Of a stretch of 64,000 nt of DNA, positions 9,871-19,723 are shown one piece after another. The notes under the pieces were generated by a model, which did not search any database, was not told the DNA's origin, and saw nothing but the letters and a program-made list of their open reading frames with translations. A program made the position numbers and the translations under genes. Source of the DNA: Photobacterium sp. JCM 19050. Lineage in GTDB: Bacteria > Pseudomonadota > Gammaproteobacteria > Enterobacterales > Vibrionaceae. Within the stretch, counting starts at the first letter, position 1. Every line of letters begins with the position of its first letter. The stretch covers positions 62,001 to 126,000 of the forward strand of contig BAXG01000004.1 in assembly GCA_001310455.1 (NCBI GenBank), given 5' to 3'.

Positions 9871-10736
9871 TCACGAACTGGATTGATCGGCCTTTGAAGA
9901 GAACCAGATACTCGCCAGCGCCAACAGGCCGGATGCGACCATAAGTAACAGAGACACCGAGTTTATTACCGGTGTGGAGCCTTCCCGCAGCCTATCGAAC
10001 ATCGCGATGGTCAGGGGGGCATCTGACCCCACCAGCATCAGCGTGGTATTGAAGTTTTCGAACGACATCAGAAACGCGATGATACCAGCCCCAAACAGAG
10101 CCGGTTTTAGGAACGGGATGGTTATGGTGAATACGGCTTCTGCTTTTGTCGCCCCGAGGTTCAGCGCGGCTTCTTCCAGGCTAATATCAAATTTGCGCAA
10201 TCGCGCCGCAATCACCAGGGTACACATGGTGGTGATAAAGGCGAATTGCCCCAATACCACCAAGACCAAACCCGGCCGCATCCACTCAATGTCCCATCCG
10301 ATGGTATCCTCAATCCCGTTGGCAATGGTGCTGCTCATCAGCAAGATAGATACACCGAGTATCACGCCCGGAATCACCAACGGAAGCAGTAACAGCACAT
10401 AGCAAAAACCTTTAAACGGAAAGTCAAAACGCTCGAACAAAAAAGCATTGGTGGTGGCAAGCGCCAGTGAACCAAGGGTGACTGCTACAGCAACCATCAG
10501 GCTGACCCAGATGCCGTCTGTCAGTTCTCTGTCATTGAATATCCCAATTTTCGGTTCGCTGGTCCCGGTAAACCACTCCAGCGTAAAACCGTTCCAGGGC
10601 AGCGACGGGAACAGGCTGTCGTTAAAGGCAAAAACAGCCACCACCGTCAGGGGCAACATCAGGAAGATGAAAAACAGCGCAACATAGCCTGATAGATACG
10701 GGATAAGTTTTTGTTAGTCGGAAGCGAAGGAATCAT
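9871..10736 (-). CDS. polyamine-type ABC transporter permease, PotC-like (5' frameshift)
   Basis: An inner-membrane permease of about 288 residues. The binding-protein-dependent transport motif EEAALNLGATKAEAVFTITIP, which docks to the ATPase, lies near residue 185. The open frame starts only at an internal methionine, but an A missing in the A5 run at 10708-10712 restores an upstream start at 10736, MIPSLPTN, and the first membrane helix YVALFFIFLMLPLTVVAVFA. It starts 4 bases after the PotB-like stop, so the operon order potD-A-B-C on the minus strand is tight. Confidence 0.85.
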
Positions 10737-10739
10737 AAC

Positions 10740-11600
10740 TCACCCCATCGTCTTGACGAATGATTGACGGGTCAGCTTGAAGCCACCCCAAACCATCAGA
10801 GAGGAAAGCGTCAGCAACAAAATACCGAACGCAGAACCTTGCTCCCAATTAAACCGGGTGATGAATTGGGTAAATATCTGTTCGGTAAACCAGAGGCTGT
10901 CTTTCCCGCCCAGCAGTGTCGGTGTCAGGTAATTTCCAAGCGTCAGCATAAAGACCACAATACATCCGGCTACAATGCCGCTCATTGCATGAGGAATCAC
11001 CACTTCTCTCAAGACATCCCAACTGCTGCCACCGAGATCATAGGCGGCTTCGATCAGGCTATTGTCCAGGCTATCGAGCGTGGTAACCAACGGGACGACC
11101 ATAAACAACATCGACGTATAAACCAGCCCGACCATGATTGTCACGTCGTTGTAGAGCATTTCCACCGGCTGATCTGCCAGCCCCACCGACTGCAACAGCC
11201 CGCTGATTAACCCGGACTCACGCAGCAGTATCATCCAGCCGTAGGAACGCACCAGTTCGCTCACCCAGAACGGGAGCAGGCAAGCAACAAACAGCATGCT
11301 TTTGGTTTTTCCCTGGCTGACTTTGGCTATGTAAAACGCCACCGGAAACGCCACCAACAGCGTCAACAATGTCGCAAGAAGTGACATTACTGCCGTTCGC
11401 ATAAACGTGCGCCAGTAAAGGGGTTCAGTGAAAAACGTCGCGTAGTTGTCCAGGCTGAACGCCGTGGCACCGCCTATGGCCCTGTCTTGCACCGAGATAT
11501 TGAGCATTTGGACATGGGGAAGAATGATAAGGAGCAACAACCAGAGCAAAAACGGCGTCATCAACAAATAAAGCGCGAGCCTGTTTCCTCTTTCTATCAT
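10740..11600 (-). CDS. polyamine-type ABC transporter permease, PotB-like
   Basis: A 286-residue, six-helix permease. LLWLLLLIILPHVQMLNIS opens the first helix, and LIEAAYDLGGSSWDVLREVVIPH is the EAA loop that contacts the ATPase. Homology pattern and gene order with a PotA-like ATPase, a PotC-like permease and a PotD-like binding protein indicate import of spermidine, putrescine or a related cationic substrate. Its start overlaps the ATPase stop by 4 bases. No break is visible. Confidence 0.85.
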   Translation of the reverse strand: MIERGNRLALYLLMTPFLLWLLLLIILPHVQMLNISVQDRAIGGATAFSLDNYATFFTEPLYWRTFMRTAVMSLLATLLTLLVAFPVAFYIAKVSQGKTKSMLFVACLLPFWVSELVRSYGWMILLRESGLISGLLQSVGLADQPVEMLYNDVTIMVGLVYTSMLFMVVPLVTTLDSLDNSLIEAAYDLGGSSWDVLREVVIPHAMSGIVAGCIVVFMLTLGNYLTPTLLGGKDSLWFTEQIFTQFITRFNWEQGSAFGILLLTLSSLMVWGGFKLTRQSFVKTMG

Positions 11601-12775
11601 TGTTGCCTCCTACCGCTTAGCGGGTTGCTGTGAAGCAGACAGCGCGAAACACCGGCTTGCCAATGGACAAACAACCGATCCCCGGGCCTGACATGGCGGA
11701 AGGTTTCCGTTTGCGGCAATTGAACCGAAAACACACTTTGCGCAGATGGATTACCCACCACCAGCTGGCTGCGCGAGCCGTCAAAGAGAATTTCCTTCAC
11801 AGCCACATCAAACCCATTATCTACAGAGGCAGGAACCTTATCCGGAAAGGCAATAGAAATGGCTTCCGGCCGGACAAATACATCAGCCGCGTCCCCGATT
11901 CTCAGGTTTTTGCCCGTTGCACGGAAAGACTCCCCGCTATCGCTTTGCACCGTCACGGTGTCGCCGTTGATGTCTGTTATCCGACCTTCCCGGTGGTTAT
12001 TTTCACCCACAAACCGGGCAACAAATGTCGTTGCCGGTGAGTAATACAACGCCTGCGGAGTGCCAAGCTGTTCAAACCGGCCATTGTTCATTACCGCGAC
12101 TTGATCGGACATCACCAGCGCTTCCGACTGGTCGTGGGTGATGTATACAAAGGTGGTTCCGAATTCTTGCTGAAGATGCTTCAGTTCAACTTTCATCTGC
12201 TCCCGCAGCTTGAGATCCAACGCGCCCAGCGGCTCATCAAGCAACAGCACATCCGGGTTGAGCACCAAACAACGGGCAATGGCAATTCGTTGTTTCTGCC
12301 CGCCAGACAGCTGGGAGATTTGCTTCGGGCCACTGCCAGACAGCCCGACCCGCGCCAGCACTTCATCTACTTTGCGTTCGATCTCTGGCTTTGAGGTTTT
12401 GCGGCGCCGCAGGCCGTAGCCTATATTTTCAGCCACCGTCATCGTCGGGAAAAGCGCAAGGTGCTGGAATACCATGTTAACCGGCCGCCTGTTGGGGGCT
12501 ATGTCATTTACCCGCTTTCCTTTAATGAAAATATCGCCGTGGGTTGCTTGTTCAAATCCCGCCAGCATACGGAGTAACGTGGTTTTACCACAGCCGGATG
12601 GCCCCAATATCGAGAAGAAACTGCCTTTAGGTACAGCGAAATCAATGTTATCGACAGCGGTGAAATCAGCGAAGGTTTTAGTCAGCGCCCGGCATTCAAG
12701 GTCCGGGGCGGTTTTCTCGGAATCAGCATGTTCAGACATGGTCGGTACCGCCTGGATTGGTTCGGAAAATCGCAT
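11597..12775 (-). CDS. polyamine-type ABC transporter ATPase, PotA-like
   Basis: A 392-residue ATPase (380 if it starts at the ATG at 12739). Walker A is GPSGCGKTT, the signature LSGGQKQRIAIAR, Walker B VLLLDEPLGALD and the switch ITHDQSEA. The C-terminal 120 residues form a TOBE/OB domain typical of the PotA/MalK group. The upstream ATG has AAGGA directly abutting it with no spacer, which makes 12739 (MSEHADSEK) an attractive alternative. It energises import through the PotB/PotC-like permeases. Confidence 0.88.
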   Translation of the reverse strand: MRFSEPIQAVPTMSEHADSEKTAPDLECRALTKTFADFTAVDNIDFAVPKGSFFSILGPSGCGKTTLLRMLAGFEQATHGDIFIKGKRVNDIAPNRRPVNMVFQHLALFPTMTVAENIGYGLRRRKTSKPEIERKVDEVLARVGLSGSGPKQISQLSGGQKQRIAIARCLVLNPDVLLLDEPLGALDLKLREQMKVELKHLQQEFGTTFVYITHDQSEALVMSDQVAVMNNGRFEQLGTPQALYYSPATTFVARFVGENNHREGRITDINGDTVTVQSDSGESFRATGKNLRIGDAADVFVRPEAISIAFPDKVPASVDNGFDVAVKEILFDGSRSQLVVGNPSAQSVFSVQLPQTETFRHVRPGDRLFVHWQAGVSRCLLHSNPLSGRRQQ

Positions 12776-12828
12776 TCCTTGCGAAAAATCCGGCCTGCTT
12801 CGTCAGGCCGGAAGGTTTACAGTTTCAA

Positions 12829-13891
12829 TCAGTTAGCTGCTTTTACGCGGTCAAGTACCAAACCTTCCATTTCTTCCAGCCCGGCAGGTACAGTCGGGTA
12901 CCACTTGATGTTGTCGATAGCCGCGGGAGGGAAACTGGTTTGGAACTGCTTTTTCGCAGTTTCGTTAACGAAGTTGTCTGCCCCCTTAGAAGCGGTAAAA
13001 TTACCGGCAGATTCCGTGATTTTCGCTGCAATTTCTGGCTGCATCACAAAATTAATCCACTGGTAAGCCGCATCTACTGCTTTCGATTTACGGGGAATAG
13101 CGAAGGTATCAATCCAGCCAAGTGCGCCAGAGGCAGGTGCCACAAAATTGATGTCGGCATTGTCGCGGTTTACTTTCCAGCCGCCAGCATCCCAAGCCAT
13201 TGCCGCAACCACCTCACCAGATCTCACCAGGTTAAGCAGCTCATCACCACCGGACCAGTAGGCTTTTACATTGGGCTTACACTCAACAAGCTTCTTCTCA
13301 ACTTTATCCAGGATTGCCTTGTATTTTTCTGGGTCGCTGTACGCTGCAAACGGGTCTTCGCCCATAGAGAAGGCAAACCCAATCAGCGTCGGGCGCTTGA
13401 GCCGGTATGATACTTTGCCTTTGTACTGGGCATCACATAAGTCGGTGTAGTCCTTCACCCTTCTGCCACTTGGGTATTCACTACCAGCCGCTGGTTCCCC
13501 ATACATGAGGCACACCATAAACTGCCCCATCTAGCATGGTGTTGTTCTTGGTTGCTTCCAGCATGGAAGGAATGATTTGGCTCGCGTCTACTTTAGAAAG
13601 GTCGATAGGCTGGTAGATCTTAAAATCACGTTGGGCACCGGTTATGCGATCCTGGCTTGGCTGTACCAGATCAAAGCCGGCACCCCGGGTTGCTCTCAGC
13701 TTGGAAATCATATCCTCGTTATTGGATTTGGTCACTTTGACCTCAATACCGGTTTCTTTCTCAAACTGGTCAATCACTTCTTGCGGGGCATAACCACCCC
13801 ACGTCAATAAACGGAGTGTTTCTGCATTGGCGGCATGGGCTGTAAACAACGTCCCTGCAGCCAGTACCACTGTCACCTTTAAGCTATTCAT
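12829..13891 (-). CDS. polyamine-type periplasmic binding protein, PotD-like (two frameshifts)
   Basis: About 354 residues after repair. A Sec signal ends at AANA-ETLRLL. LLTWGGYAP near the mature N-terminus and LGWIDTFAIP near the C-terminus supply the tryptophan and aspartate that clamp polyamines in PotD. A C missing near 13495 (giving GTSGLVVNTQ) and a G missing near 13458 (giving GVKDYTD) break the frame; together they account exactly for the observed jump. First gene of the minus-strand transport operon. Substrate choice between spermidine, norspermidine and putrescine cannot be read. Confidence 0.82.
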
Positions 13892-14225
13892 CTTTCGTCC
13901 CTTTCTCGTTGGATGAATGCACAGATAATCGCCATTTTCACCCTATGGCAGGTACCTGAGCGTAGGTAGAAGTGCATAGATAGAAACGGGTTTGTAAACA
14001 ATCGAACGACACTCTTTTCTCGTTACATATTATTTACAATAGATGTAGATATGACGTAGCAAGACAAAAATAACCAGCCAAAAAATAACCAAGTGTGAAG
14101 ACAGTCACGCCAGTATTTTGCAATCGATTACAAAGAATTAAGACAAACGACAGTGTCTAATACAGGAAGCAGATGGGTATTATTTGAGAACCAATCTGGA
14201 TGGTTTGGTCGTGCGCATGCGGCTT

Positions 14226-14412
14226 TATACCCAAGCCACCTCAAGATGCAGTTTCAGCGAGAGTTGATTGGCTGTCAGTCAAGGCGCTGTTTTGACGATC
14301 TAGTGGCTCTAAATCAAAAAACAGCAACGCAGAATGAGAGCCAATCAAACTCGCCCTTCGGGAGTGTTTCAGTGAGTCCACTTCTGTGTCAAATACCTTT
14401 GAAAGGGAACAG
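14226..14412 (-). repeat. truncated copy of dispersed MITE-like repeat
   Basis: It begins TATACCCAAGCCACCTCAAG and is the reverse complement of most of the full copy at 60467-60721, including the segment with the paired blocks around CTGTTTTTTGATTTAGAGCC. It stops after GGGAACAG, so the other terminus is missing. Confidence 0.8.
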
Positions 14413-14486
14413 CCATTACAGAGGTCAGAAACCACCGGGAGTCTGTTAGGGGTCAGTTCAAATTTCGGGGCTTTATTACAGAAAAA

Positions 14487-14508
14487 GTCCCCCGCTGTGC
14501 GGGGGATG
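14487..14508 (-). terminator. terminator of the TonB receptor gene
   Basis: On the minus strand TCCCCCGC pairs with GCGGGGGA across a three-base loop and is followed by CTTTTTC. A second weaker hairpin (CACCTTTTC with GAAAAGGTG) lies between it and the stop codon. Confidence 0.75.
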
Positions 14509-14556
14509 GCTTTTAGGCGGGAGACTCACCTTTTCTGATGTGCCGAAAAGGTGCCA

Positions 14557-16554
14557 TTAGAACGCATAAGCCAGGCTGACACGGATATCACGGCCGGGGC
14601 TTGGGATACCTTCGCCGCGGAATCCGGTCGAGTAACTCGCATGATCGGTGTACTGCTTGTCCAGAACATTATTAACCGTCAGCGACAGCGTCAGATCTTC
14701 GCGTTGCAGCGGCATATACTGGGCATATAGGTTGTGCACGCCGTAACCGGCTTTAGCCGCATATGTTGTGCCGTCATTTACCTTTTTATCCAGACGCTGA
14801 ACAAACTCACCGGTCCAGCCAAAATCCAGCTGCTCAGAATACGCATAGTTCACTTTAGCGAACCAGCTGTCTCCCACATCAACACCCAGACCAAGGCTGT
14901 CATCATTCAGAGGTTTGCCGTTAAGCTCGGGTTTGTTGTTGGAATAGTTCAGGCTGGTTGTCAGCTTGTCCATCTGGTAAGCGATACGCGCGCTGTAACC
15001 CCTGGTTTCAAGTTTCCCGATATTGCCAAAGCCGTTGTCCCCTTCCCCGACAACATCATCAATGGTGGTATCAAAACCTTTCAGGGCGAGGGTTAAATCA
15101 CCCAACCGGTAGATAACGCCCAGTTCAATGTTCTCCGCAGTTTCCCCTTTGCGAGGTGTTGCCGACGGGGCGACATCCAGCTTAAATAGCTCACGCACCC
15201 GCGGTCCGCGGAAAGCCTGGGCCCAACCACCGTGCAACTCAATATTGTCGGTTGCCATCAAGCGGAACCCGATATTCGGGCTCCATCCGTTGTCTTTAAG
15301 TTTGACGACTGGCTTGGCGTTATTGCTGCGTTGATCTGTTTCGTAGCGGTCGTAACGTACCCCAGCGCTTAGCAAGAAGTTGTCGGTAACACGGATTCTG
15401 TCCTGGAAAAACACACCCATCACATGGCCTTTTTCTGTTGCATCTGGCCAGTTAGGGTTGTCCATTTGCAGGTCGGCTTTGTCATGGCGGAAATCAACGC
15501 CATATTCGAATTCCTGCCGGCCTGCGGTGGAGATGTTCCGAAGATCAATACCATAGGAAGTCATTGTCCCGCGGATCGGCATCCACTGGATGTACTTCCC
15601 TTTTTTGGGGTGAAGTACCTGATCGGGCGCATTGTGGTATAGGTCATTGTCCGTGTGGTAAGCGGTGAACTCGAGATCAATCCATTCGTTTTCAACCGGG
15701 TTGTAGCCGTATTTGGCAGTCAATGTCTTCCGGACATTTTCCTGATCGGCGCTGTAAAAACTGCCGGAACCCTGATTGATGTTGGGTTTGTGCGCACGGA
15801 ACCCTTCTTCCTTCCGGTGCTCGTACGCCAGTGACACCCTGTGGTCATCAAATTCGCCAACAGCTTTTGCGTATCCGACGTTGTGTTCCGATTCGGTATC
15901 TTTCTGCTTGGTACCGTCTCCGTCTTTGTAATCGTCGTAATCTGCTTTCAGAACGGTTGCCAGCGCGCTGACATTGTTATTCAAGCGCCCATAGACAGTG
16001 CCAGACGTTTTGTACCCCTCGGTATTGCTGTAGTAGCCGCCTTTTACCAAGCCACCGATTTTCTGATCGCCGTAAAGCAGGTCATCCGGGTCTTTGGTTT
16101 CAAAACGGATTGAACCGCCGAGCGCTCCTGGGCCATTGGTTGCTTCACCCGCACCCGCCGCCACTTCAACCTGTTTGAGCAGTTCCGGCTCGATCATCAG
16201 GCGTCCCTGGTGGTGGAACATATAACCGGCCTGCGCCGCACCATCGATGGTGACATTGAGGAAAGTATCTTCGAGACCACGAACATAGGCTTTCTGGATA
16301 GGCCCGAAACCGCCGCCAACGGCAACTTCGGGATCACTGGCAAAGATGTCAGAAAGATCGACGGCTTGTTGGCGATCGAGATCCGTAGAGTCAATCACCA
16401 CATCCGGCCCTTGCATCAGGGAGCCGGAAACAACCATGGTTTCTATGTCTTTATTGTCGCCTGTCTCAGCCATCACCATTCCGCTGGCAAGAGGCAGGGA
16501 AACTGACATGGCGATCACTGTTTGTTTACCACTGAACGGGCTTATGTGATTCAT
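14557..16554 (-). CDS. TonB-dependent siderophore receptor
   Basis: A 665-residue outer-membrane receptor. A signal peptide ends near AMVMAE at residue 30, the plug domain (about 40-160) contains AYVRGLEDTFLNVTIDGA and GPGALGGSIRF, and the rest is a 22-strand barrel ending SLAYAF with the terminal Phe of barrel proteins. The C-terminal NNVLDKQYTDHASYSTG is the TonB-receptor signature. A good Fur box lies just upstream at 16573-16591. It sits 1 kb downstream of the petrobactin operon, on the same strand, and is therefore the likely receptor for that siderophore; ligand identity is inferred from position only. Reads intact. Confidence 0.9.
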   Translation of the reverse strand: MNHISPFSGKQTVIAMSVSLPLASGMVMAETGDNKDIETMVVSGSLMQGPDVVIDSTDLDRQQAVDLSDIFASDPEVAVGGGFGPIQKAYVRGLEDTFLNVTIDGAAQAGYMFHHQGRLMIEPELLKQVEVAAGAGEATNGPGALGGSIRFETKDPDDLLYGDQKIGGLVKGGYYSNTEGYKTSGTVYGRLNNNVSALATVLKADYDDYKDGDGTKQKDTESEHNVGYAKAVGEFDDHRVSLAYEHRKEEGFRAHKPNINQGSGSFYSADQENVRKTLTAKYGYNPVENEWIDLEFTAYHTDNDLYHNAPDQVLHPKKGKYIQWMPIRGTMTSYGIDLRNISTAGRQEFEYGVDFRHDKADLQMDNPNWPDATEKGHVMGVFFQDRIRVTDNFLLSAGVRYDRYETDQRSNNAKPVVKLKDNGWSPNIGFRLMATDNIELHGGWAQAFRGPRVRELFKLDVAPSATPRKGETAENIELGVIYRLGDLTLALKGFDTTIDDVVGEGDNGFGNIGKLETRGYSARIAYQMDKLTTSLNYSNNKPELNGKPLNDDSLGLGVDVGDSWFAKVNYAYSEQLDFGWTGEFVQRLDKKVNDGTTYAAKAGYGVHNLYAQYMPLQREDLTLSLTVNNVLDKQYTDHASYSTGFRGEGIPSPGRDIRVSLAYAF

Positions 16555-16572
16555 TTTTCAATACATCCATAT

Positions 16573-16591
16573 AGTAACGATAATCATTCTC
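16573..16591. promoter_or_regulatory. Fur box upstream of the TonB receptor
   Basis: AGTAACGATAATCATTCTC matches the 19-base Fur consensus GATAATGATAATCATTATC at about 15 positions. It lies 19-37 bases before the start codon, so iron-replete Fur should block transcription of the receptor. Confidence 0.8.
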
Positions 16592-16657
16592 GACACCAAT
16601 CCTAAAAGATGTATTCCTTGAGTAAATGATTTTTACAACTGTTACAAAACCGGACGC

Positions 16658-17362
16658 TCAGCTGAACCGGTAGCCTCGGCCATGGTCTGTTTGCAGGCGT
16701 TCTGAAGAGAACCCGGCTTCTGCCAGTTTGCGCCTTACCCGGCTGAGATGCATATCCAGACTACGGTCATCCGGGCTAAAGTGTTTTTTTAATACCAGTT
16801 GGTAAAGGTAAGATTTACTGAGTGTTTTGTCTTTGTGGGATACCAAGGTCCACAGGAGGCGGAATTGGGTTGGGGTAAGAGTTACCGGTTTATAACCGAC
16901 TTTGACTTGATCGGTCGTCCGGTCAAGCCGCAGATCATCAATGCTGATACAGCTGGTTTCCTCGGCGGCGCGTGCGATAGAAAGGTCACGCTTCAGGATC
17001 GCAAACGCCCGCAACATGCACTCTTCCATATCAAACGGGGATGAAATAACGTCTTCAGCCCCTATCGCCAATGCTGAAACCCTCGCCTGACTGCAACCAC
17101 CATCTACCAGCGCCAACACCGGGCATGTCCCCTGTGAACACAGCCAACGCAACGCGGATTCTCCTTTCTCACCAGCCCTGAAGTGCGTAATCAGCAGTGA
17201 CGATGTAGGGCAGTCATGAGGGATAGAACTGCCGGGCGCGACAGTGCAAACCCGGCAACCAACCTCTTCGAGTTTGCCCTTTAATCTGTCAGTAAAACCG
17301 CTCTGTTCATTCTCTTTGAGCAACACATGCGGCTGGTTCTTGGCAAAGTATTCCCTGTACAT
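16658..17362 (-). CDS. OmpR-type winged-helix regulator with a degenerate receiver
   Basis: A 234-residue protein. The C-terminal 100 residues form a transcriptional regulatory winged helix (VTLTPTQFRLLWTLVSHKDK ... SLDMHLSRVRRKLAEAG ... DHGRGYRFS). The N-terminal half has the receiver fold (PVLALVDGG, ALAIGAEDVISSPFDMEE), but the phosphoacceptor position reads LLITHF, with no Asp, and the usual TKPF lysine is replaced by SSPF. It therefore probably does not work by phosphotransfer. No kinase gene is adjacent. With a Fur-like box upstream and a receptor gene downstream, a role as siderophore-responsive activator is plausible but inferred. Confidence 0.8.
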   Translation of the reverse strand: MYREYFAKNQPHVLLKENEQSGFTDRLKGKLEEVGCRVCTVAPGSSIPHDCPTSSLLITHFRAGEKGESALRWLCSQGTCPVLALVDGGCSQARVSALAIGAEDVISSPFDMEECMLRAFAILKRDLSIARAAEETSCISIDDLRLDRTTDQVKVGYKPVTLTPTQFRLLWTLVSHKDKTLSKSYLYQLVLKKHFSPDDRSLDMHLSRVRRKLAEAGFSSERLQTDHGRGYRFS

Positions 17363-17391
17363 AGGCCCGAATAGAACGCATCAAATTATAA

Positions 17392-17410
17392 CGTAATGAT
17401 AACCATTTTT
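17392..17410. promoter_or_regulatory. Fur box upstream of the degenerate-receiver regulator
   Basis: CGTAATGATAACCATTTTT matches the 19-base Fur consensus at about 14 positions, with an intact AATGATAA core. It lies 30-48 bases before the start of the regulator gene. Confidence 0.65.
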
Positions 17411-17524
17411 ATTATTATTTAAATTATTGCAACAAAAATCCGTTTTTTACACCTATCAAAATGACGCGTTTGTCTCGACATCACGCTGCTCATTGATGTC
17501 TGAATTTTAATTGATGCCCGGCAT

Positions 17525-18372
17525 TCAGACCGCTTTCAGCATGTCCGGCTCACGGGATTGAGCAAGGAGTAAATGACTGATTTGGCGGCGGTCATTGCGC
17601 AATGTGTTGAAAGCATCATTCCCGAACCACTCCAACGATCCTTCTACATTTCCATCCCGGGACAAAACCGCAAAGAACGCGTTGTAATCGACCAGACCGT
17701 CAAACAGCGGCACCATGCCTTCACGGCTCCCGGCCGCGGCGTAAACGTTTGACGGAGTGAAGACCGAAAGCCGGTCACGATGGCTGACATTCTTGAGATG
17801 ATAGTGGGAGACATACGGCCGGATGGTCTCCAACAGCGTTAGCGGGTCATCCCCGCCCTCCCATACATGCAGGGTGTCGAAGTTAATTTTAAACGCCGGA
17901 TGATCAACCTCTTCAATCAGCCTTATTGTCGATGCTCCGCAGTCTGCCAATGTTCCGGGATGGGTTTCTACCAAAAGCTCAAGACCGTTATCCGCTGCGA
18001 TTTCGCATTGCCGCCTCAACATGGTCGTAACTGTTTGCCGGTCTTGTTCTCCTGTTTCTGCACTGCCCGTACTGCTGGCAAAGGTTCGCAATTTCCTGGC
18101 CTGCCAGCGATGGGCGAGCAAACATAGATCCCGGGTTTTTTGTTCCATCTCCCCGACAGAACCGGATGTGGCAGATAATCACTGACCATCGGCACCTCAA
18201 GACCAAACGCTGCCAGCCAGTTCCCGTTCAGATGCGGCTGGGATGCCAGATTACGCCCATGTGCTGCCCAGAGTTCAATCCCCTGAAACTGGTTCGTTTG
18301 TGCCCAGATAGCGAGCTCTGCCAACGAAACCAGGTGGTGCCGGAACGAAATGGTACAAAGGGAAATTTTCAT
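17525..18372 (-). CDS. asbF: 3-dehydroshikimate dehydratase AsbF (frameshifted)
   Basis: A TIM-barrel metalloenzyme of the sugar phosphate isomerase fold, 282 residues after repair, close to the 280 of Bacillus AsbF. It converts 3-dehydroshikimate to 3,4-dihydroxybenzoate, the catechol of petrobactin. Metal ligands and active-site residues appear in ELLVETHPGTLAD, KINFDTLHVWEGG, SHYHLKNV and EGSLEWFG. A five-G run read as four at 18150-18153 breaks the frame; repair gives VLSGEMEQKTRDLC. The ATG overlaps the AsbE stop as ATGA, so translation is coupled. Last gene of the operon. Confidence 0.85.
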
Positions 18373-19723
18373 GATACGGCCTCTCTTTCTGGCTGCTGTT
18401 TCCCAACATCCTTTTGACTGTCACCGGTTTGATCGCATTTGGCCTTACACCACAAGGCAAAGACGTCCAGCAGTTTTTCCTTAATACCAAATTCCTGCCG
18501 GTTCATGCGTTCAAGCTTGCTTTCAACTTCCTCAAGTAACGACAGATCCATGCTTTCTGAAATCTTGACCGCCAAATAGTGAATGGCTTTGTATCCCTGA
18601 ATCAGCCTTCAATTTCGTCACACCAGTGTTCAAATTCCCTGTCTGGCAATACCAGCTCACGCCAGAAAAAGGCAAAGCCATGTTCGTATGCATACTTCCT
18701 CACCGAGATAACAGGGAGCTCACGAAGGGCAAAGTTAAGGTGGGTCAACGGTTGGGATCCATCCACATGGGCACGGAAGATTTTCCGGCACGCATCTGCC
18801 AACGGATTTTCCCGGCTTTTGAACGCTATATTGAAATACTCCCGGATTAGTTCCGGTGGCGGAGGCGAAACTGTTGAGCGATCCAACAGCCAACCACCCG
18901 ACACCGTCGGTTTGTTCACTGCCTGCAATATCCGGACTTTGGGAAGTGCCCCTTCCCAGCGGTAATCCGGGTCACGCATCCGCCAGACAGCCGGGTCATC
19001 CGTTTTTTCCACCAACACATAGTGGGGAAAAGGGTTTTGGTTGAATTTGTTTTCCCGCTCCGGCAGATGGTACATATCCAGCATCACCATGACCGCTTCA
19101 TGCTCCCCGCACTGTTCAACCTGACGGCAGAGAATATTGAGGTTTTCTTCTTTGCTTCGCCCGGGCTCATACCAAGGCGTAATCCCAATTCCATACAAAC
19201 GCTGGAACCACTGACGGAAGAAATCATGGTTCACTGACGGGGCATGGTAGGTCATCACCGCTTCGTCCGTGACCGCAAAATCAGCATCCCACACCGAAAA
19301 GAAAAAGGGCCGGTGATCGATGCCCGGGCACCGTTTCAACGAATCACAAACGCAACTGACAAAGCAGTGAACCTTGATATCTATGTATTCATCGCCGTGG
19401 ACATCCATGTGCTCGTAAACAGGATCCGGTTCCGGCAGCTGCACGTTATTTTCACCATCTGAGCGGCCATTCAGCCCCTCAAGGAATGCCGCCAGCCCGG
19501 AAACAGTGGAAAAGTCTTCCTTGGTAAATCGGCTATCTGGAATGTCATAGCCTTCTTGCAATTCAAGCTGGACAATCAGTTGAAGCAGCAACACCGAGTC
19601 CAGATAGAGGTCTTCATTCAACCGGGACGCCGGAGAGAAACCCTCCAGATGGGGATGAGCCATTGTCTGGTGCAACACCCGGTAAATCGCATCAATTGGC
19701 TTGCTTAAATCTCTGGTCGTCAT
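18369..19723 (-). CDS. asbDE: fused aryl carrier protein AsbD and petrobactin synthase AsbE (frameshifted)
   Basis: About 451 residues after repair. Residues 1-85 are a phosphopantetheine carrier domain with RLNEDLYLDSVLLLQLIVQL, where the Ser of LDSV takes the cofactor. From about residue 100 the protein is AsbE-like, the enzyme that passes 3,4-dihydroxybenzoyl from the carrier to spermidine. In Bacillus these are separate genes. The frame stops at 18602, but restoring one C in GGCCTG near 18605 continues it as EIEGLIQGYKAIHYLAVK down to 18369, so the short downstream frame is the C-terminus, not a separate gene. ATGA overlaps link it to asbC and asbF. Confidence 0.78.

Larger units (their letters stand above)
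13892..14556. other. intergenic region between potD-like gene and TonB receptor gene
   Basis: A 665-bp gap. The right part of 13892-14150 is AT-rich and should hold the promoter of the minus-strand transport operon. A truncated copy of the dispersed repeat lies at 14226-14412 and the receptor terminator at 14487-14508. No gene is supported. Confidence 0.6.

Noticed and set aside
18369..18575. A separate 68-residue gene between asbE and asbF
   Set aside because: Restoring one C near 18605 joins it in frame to AsbE as its C-terminus; it has no good start site of its own.
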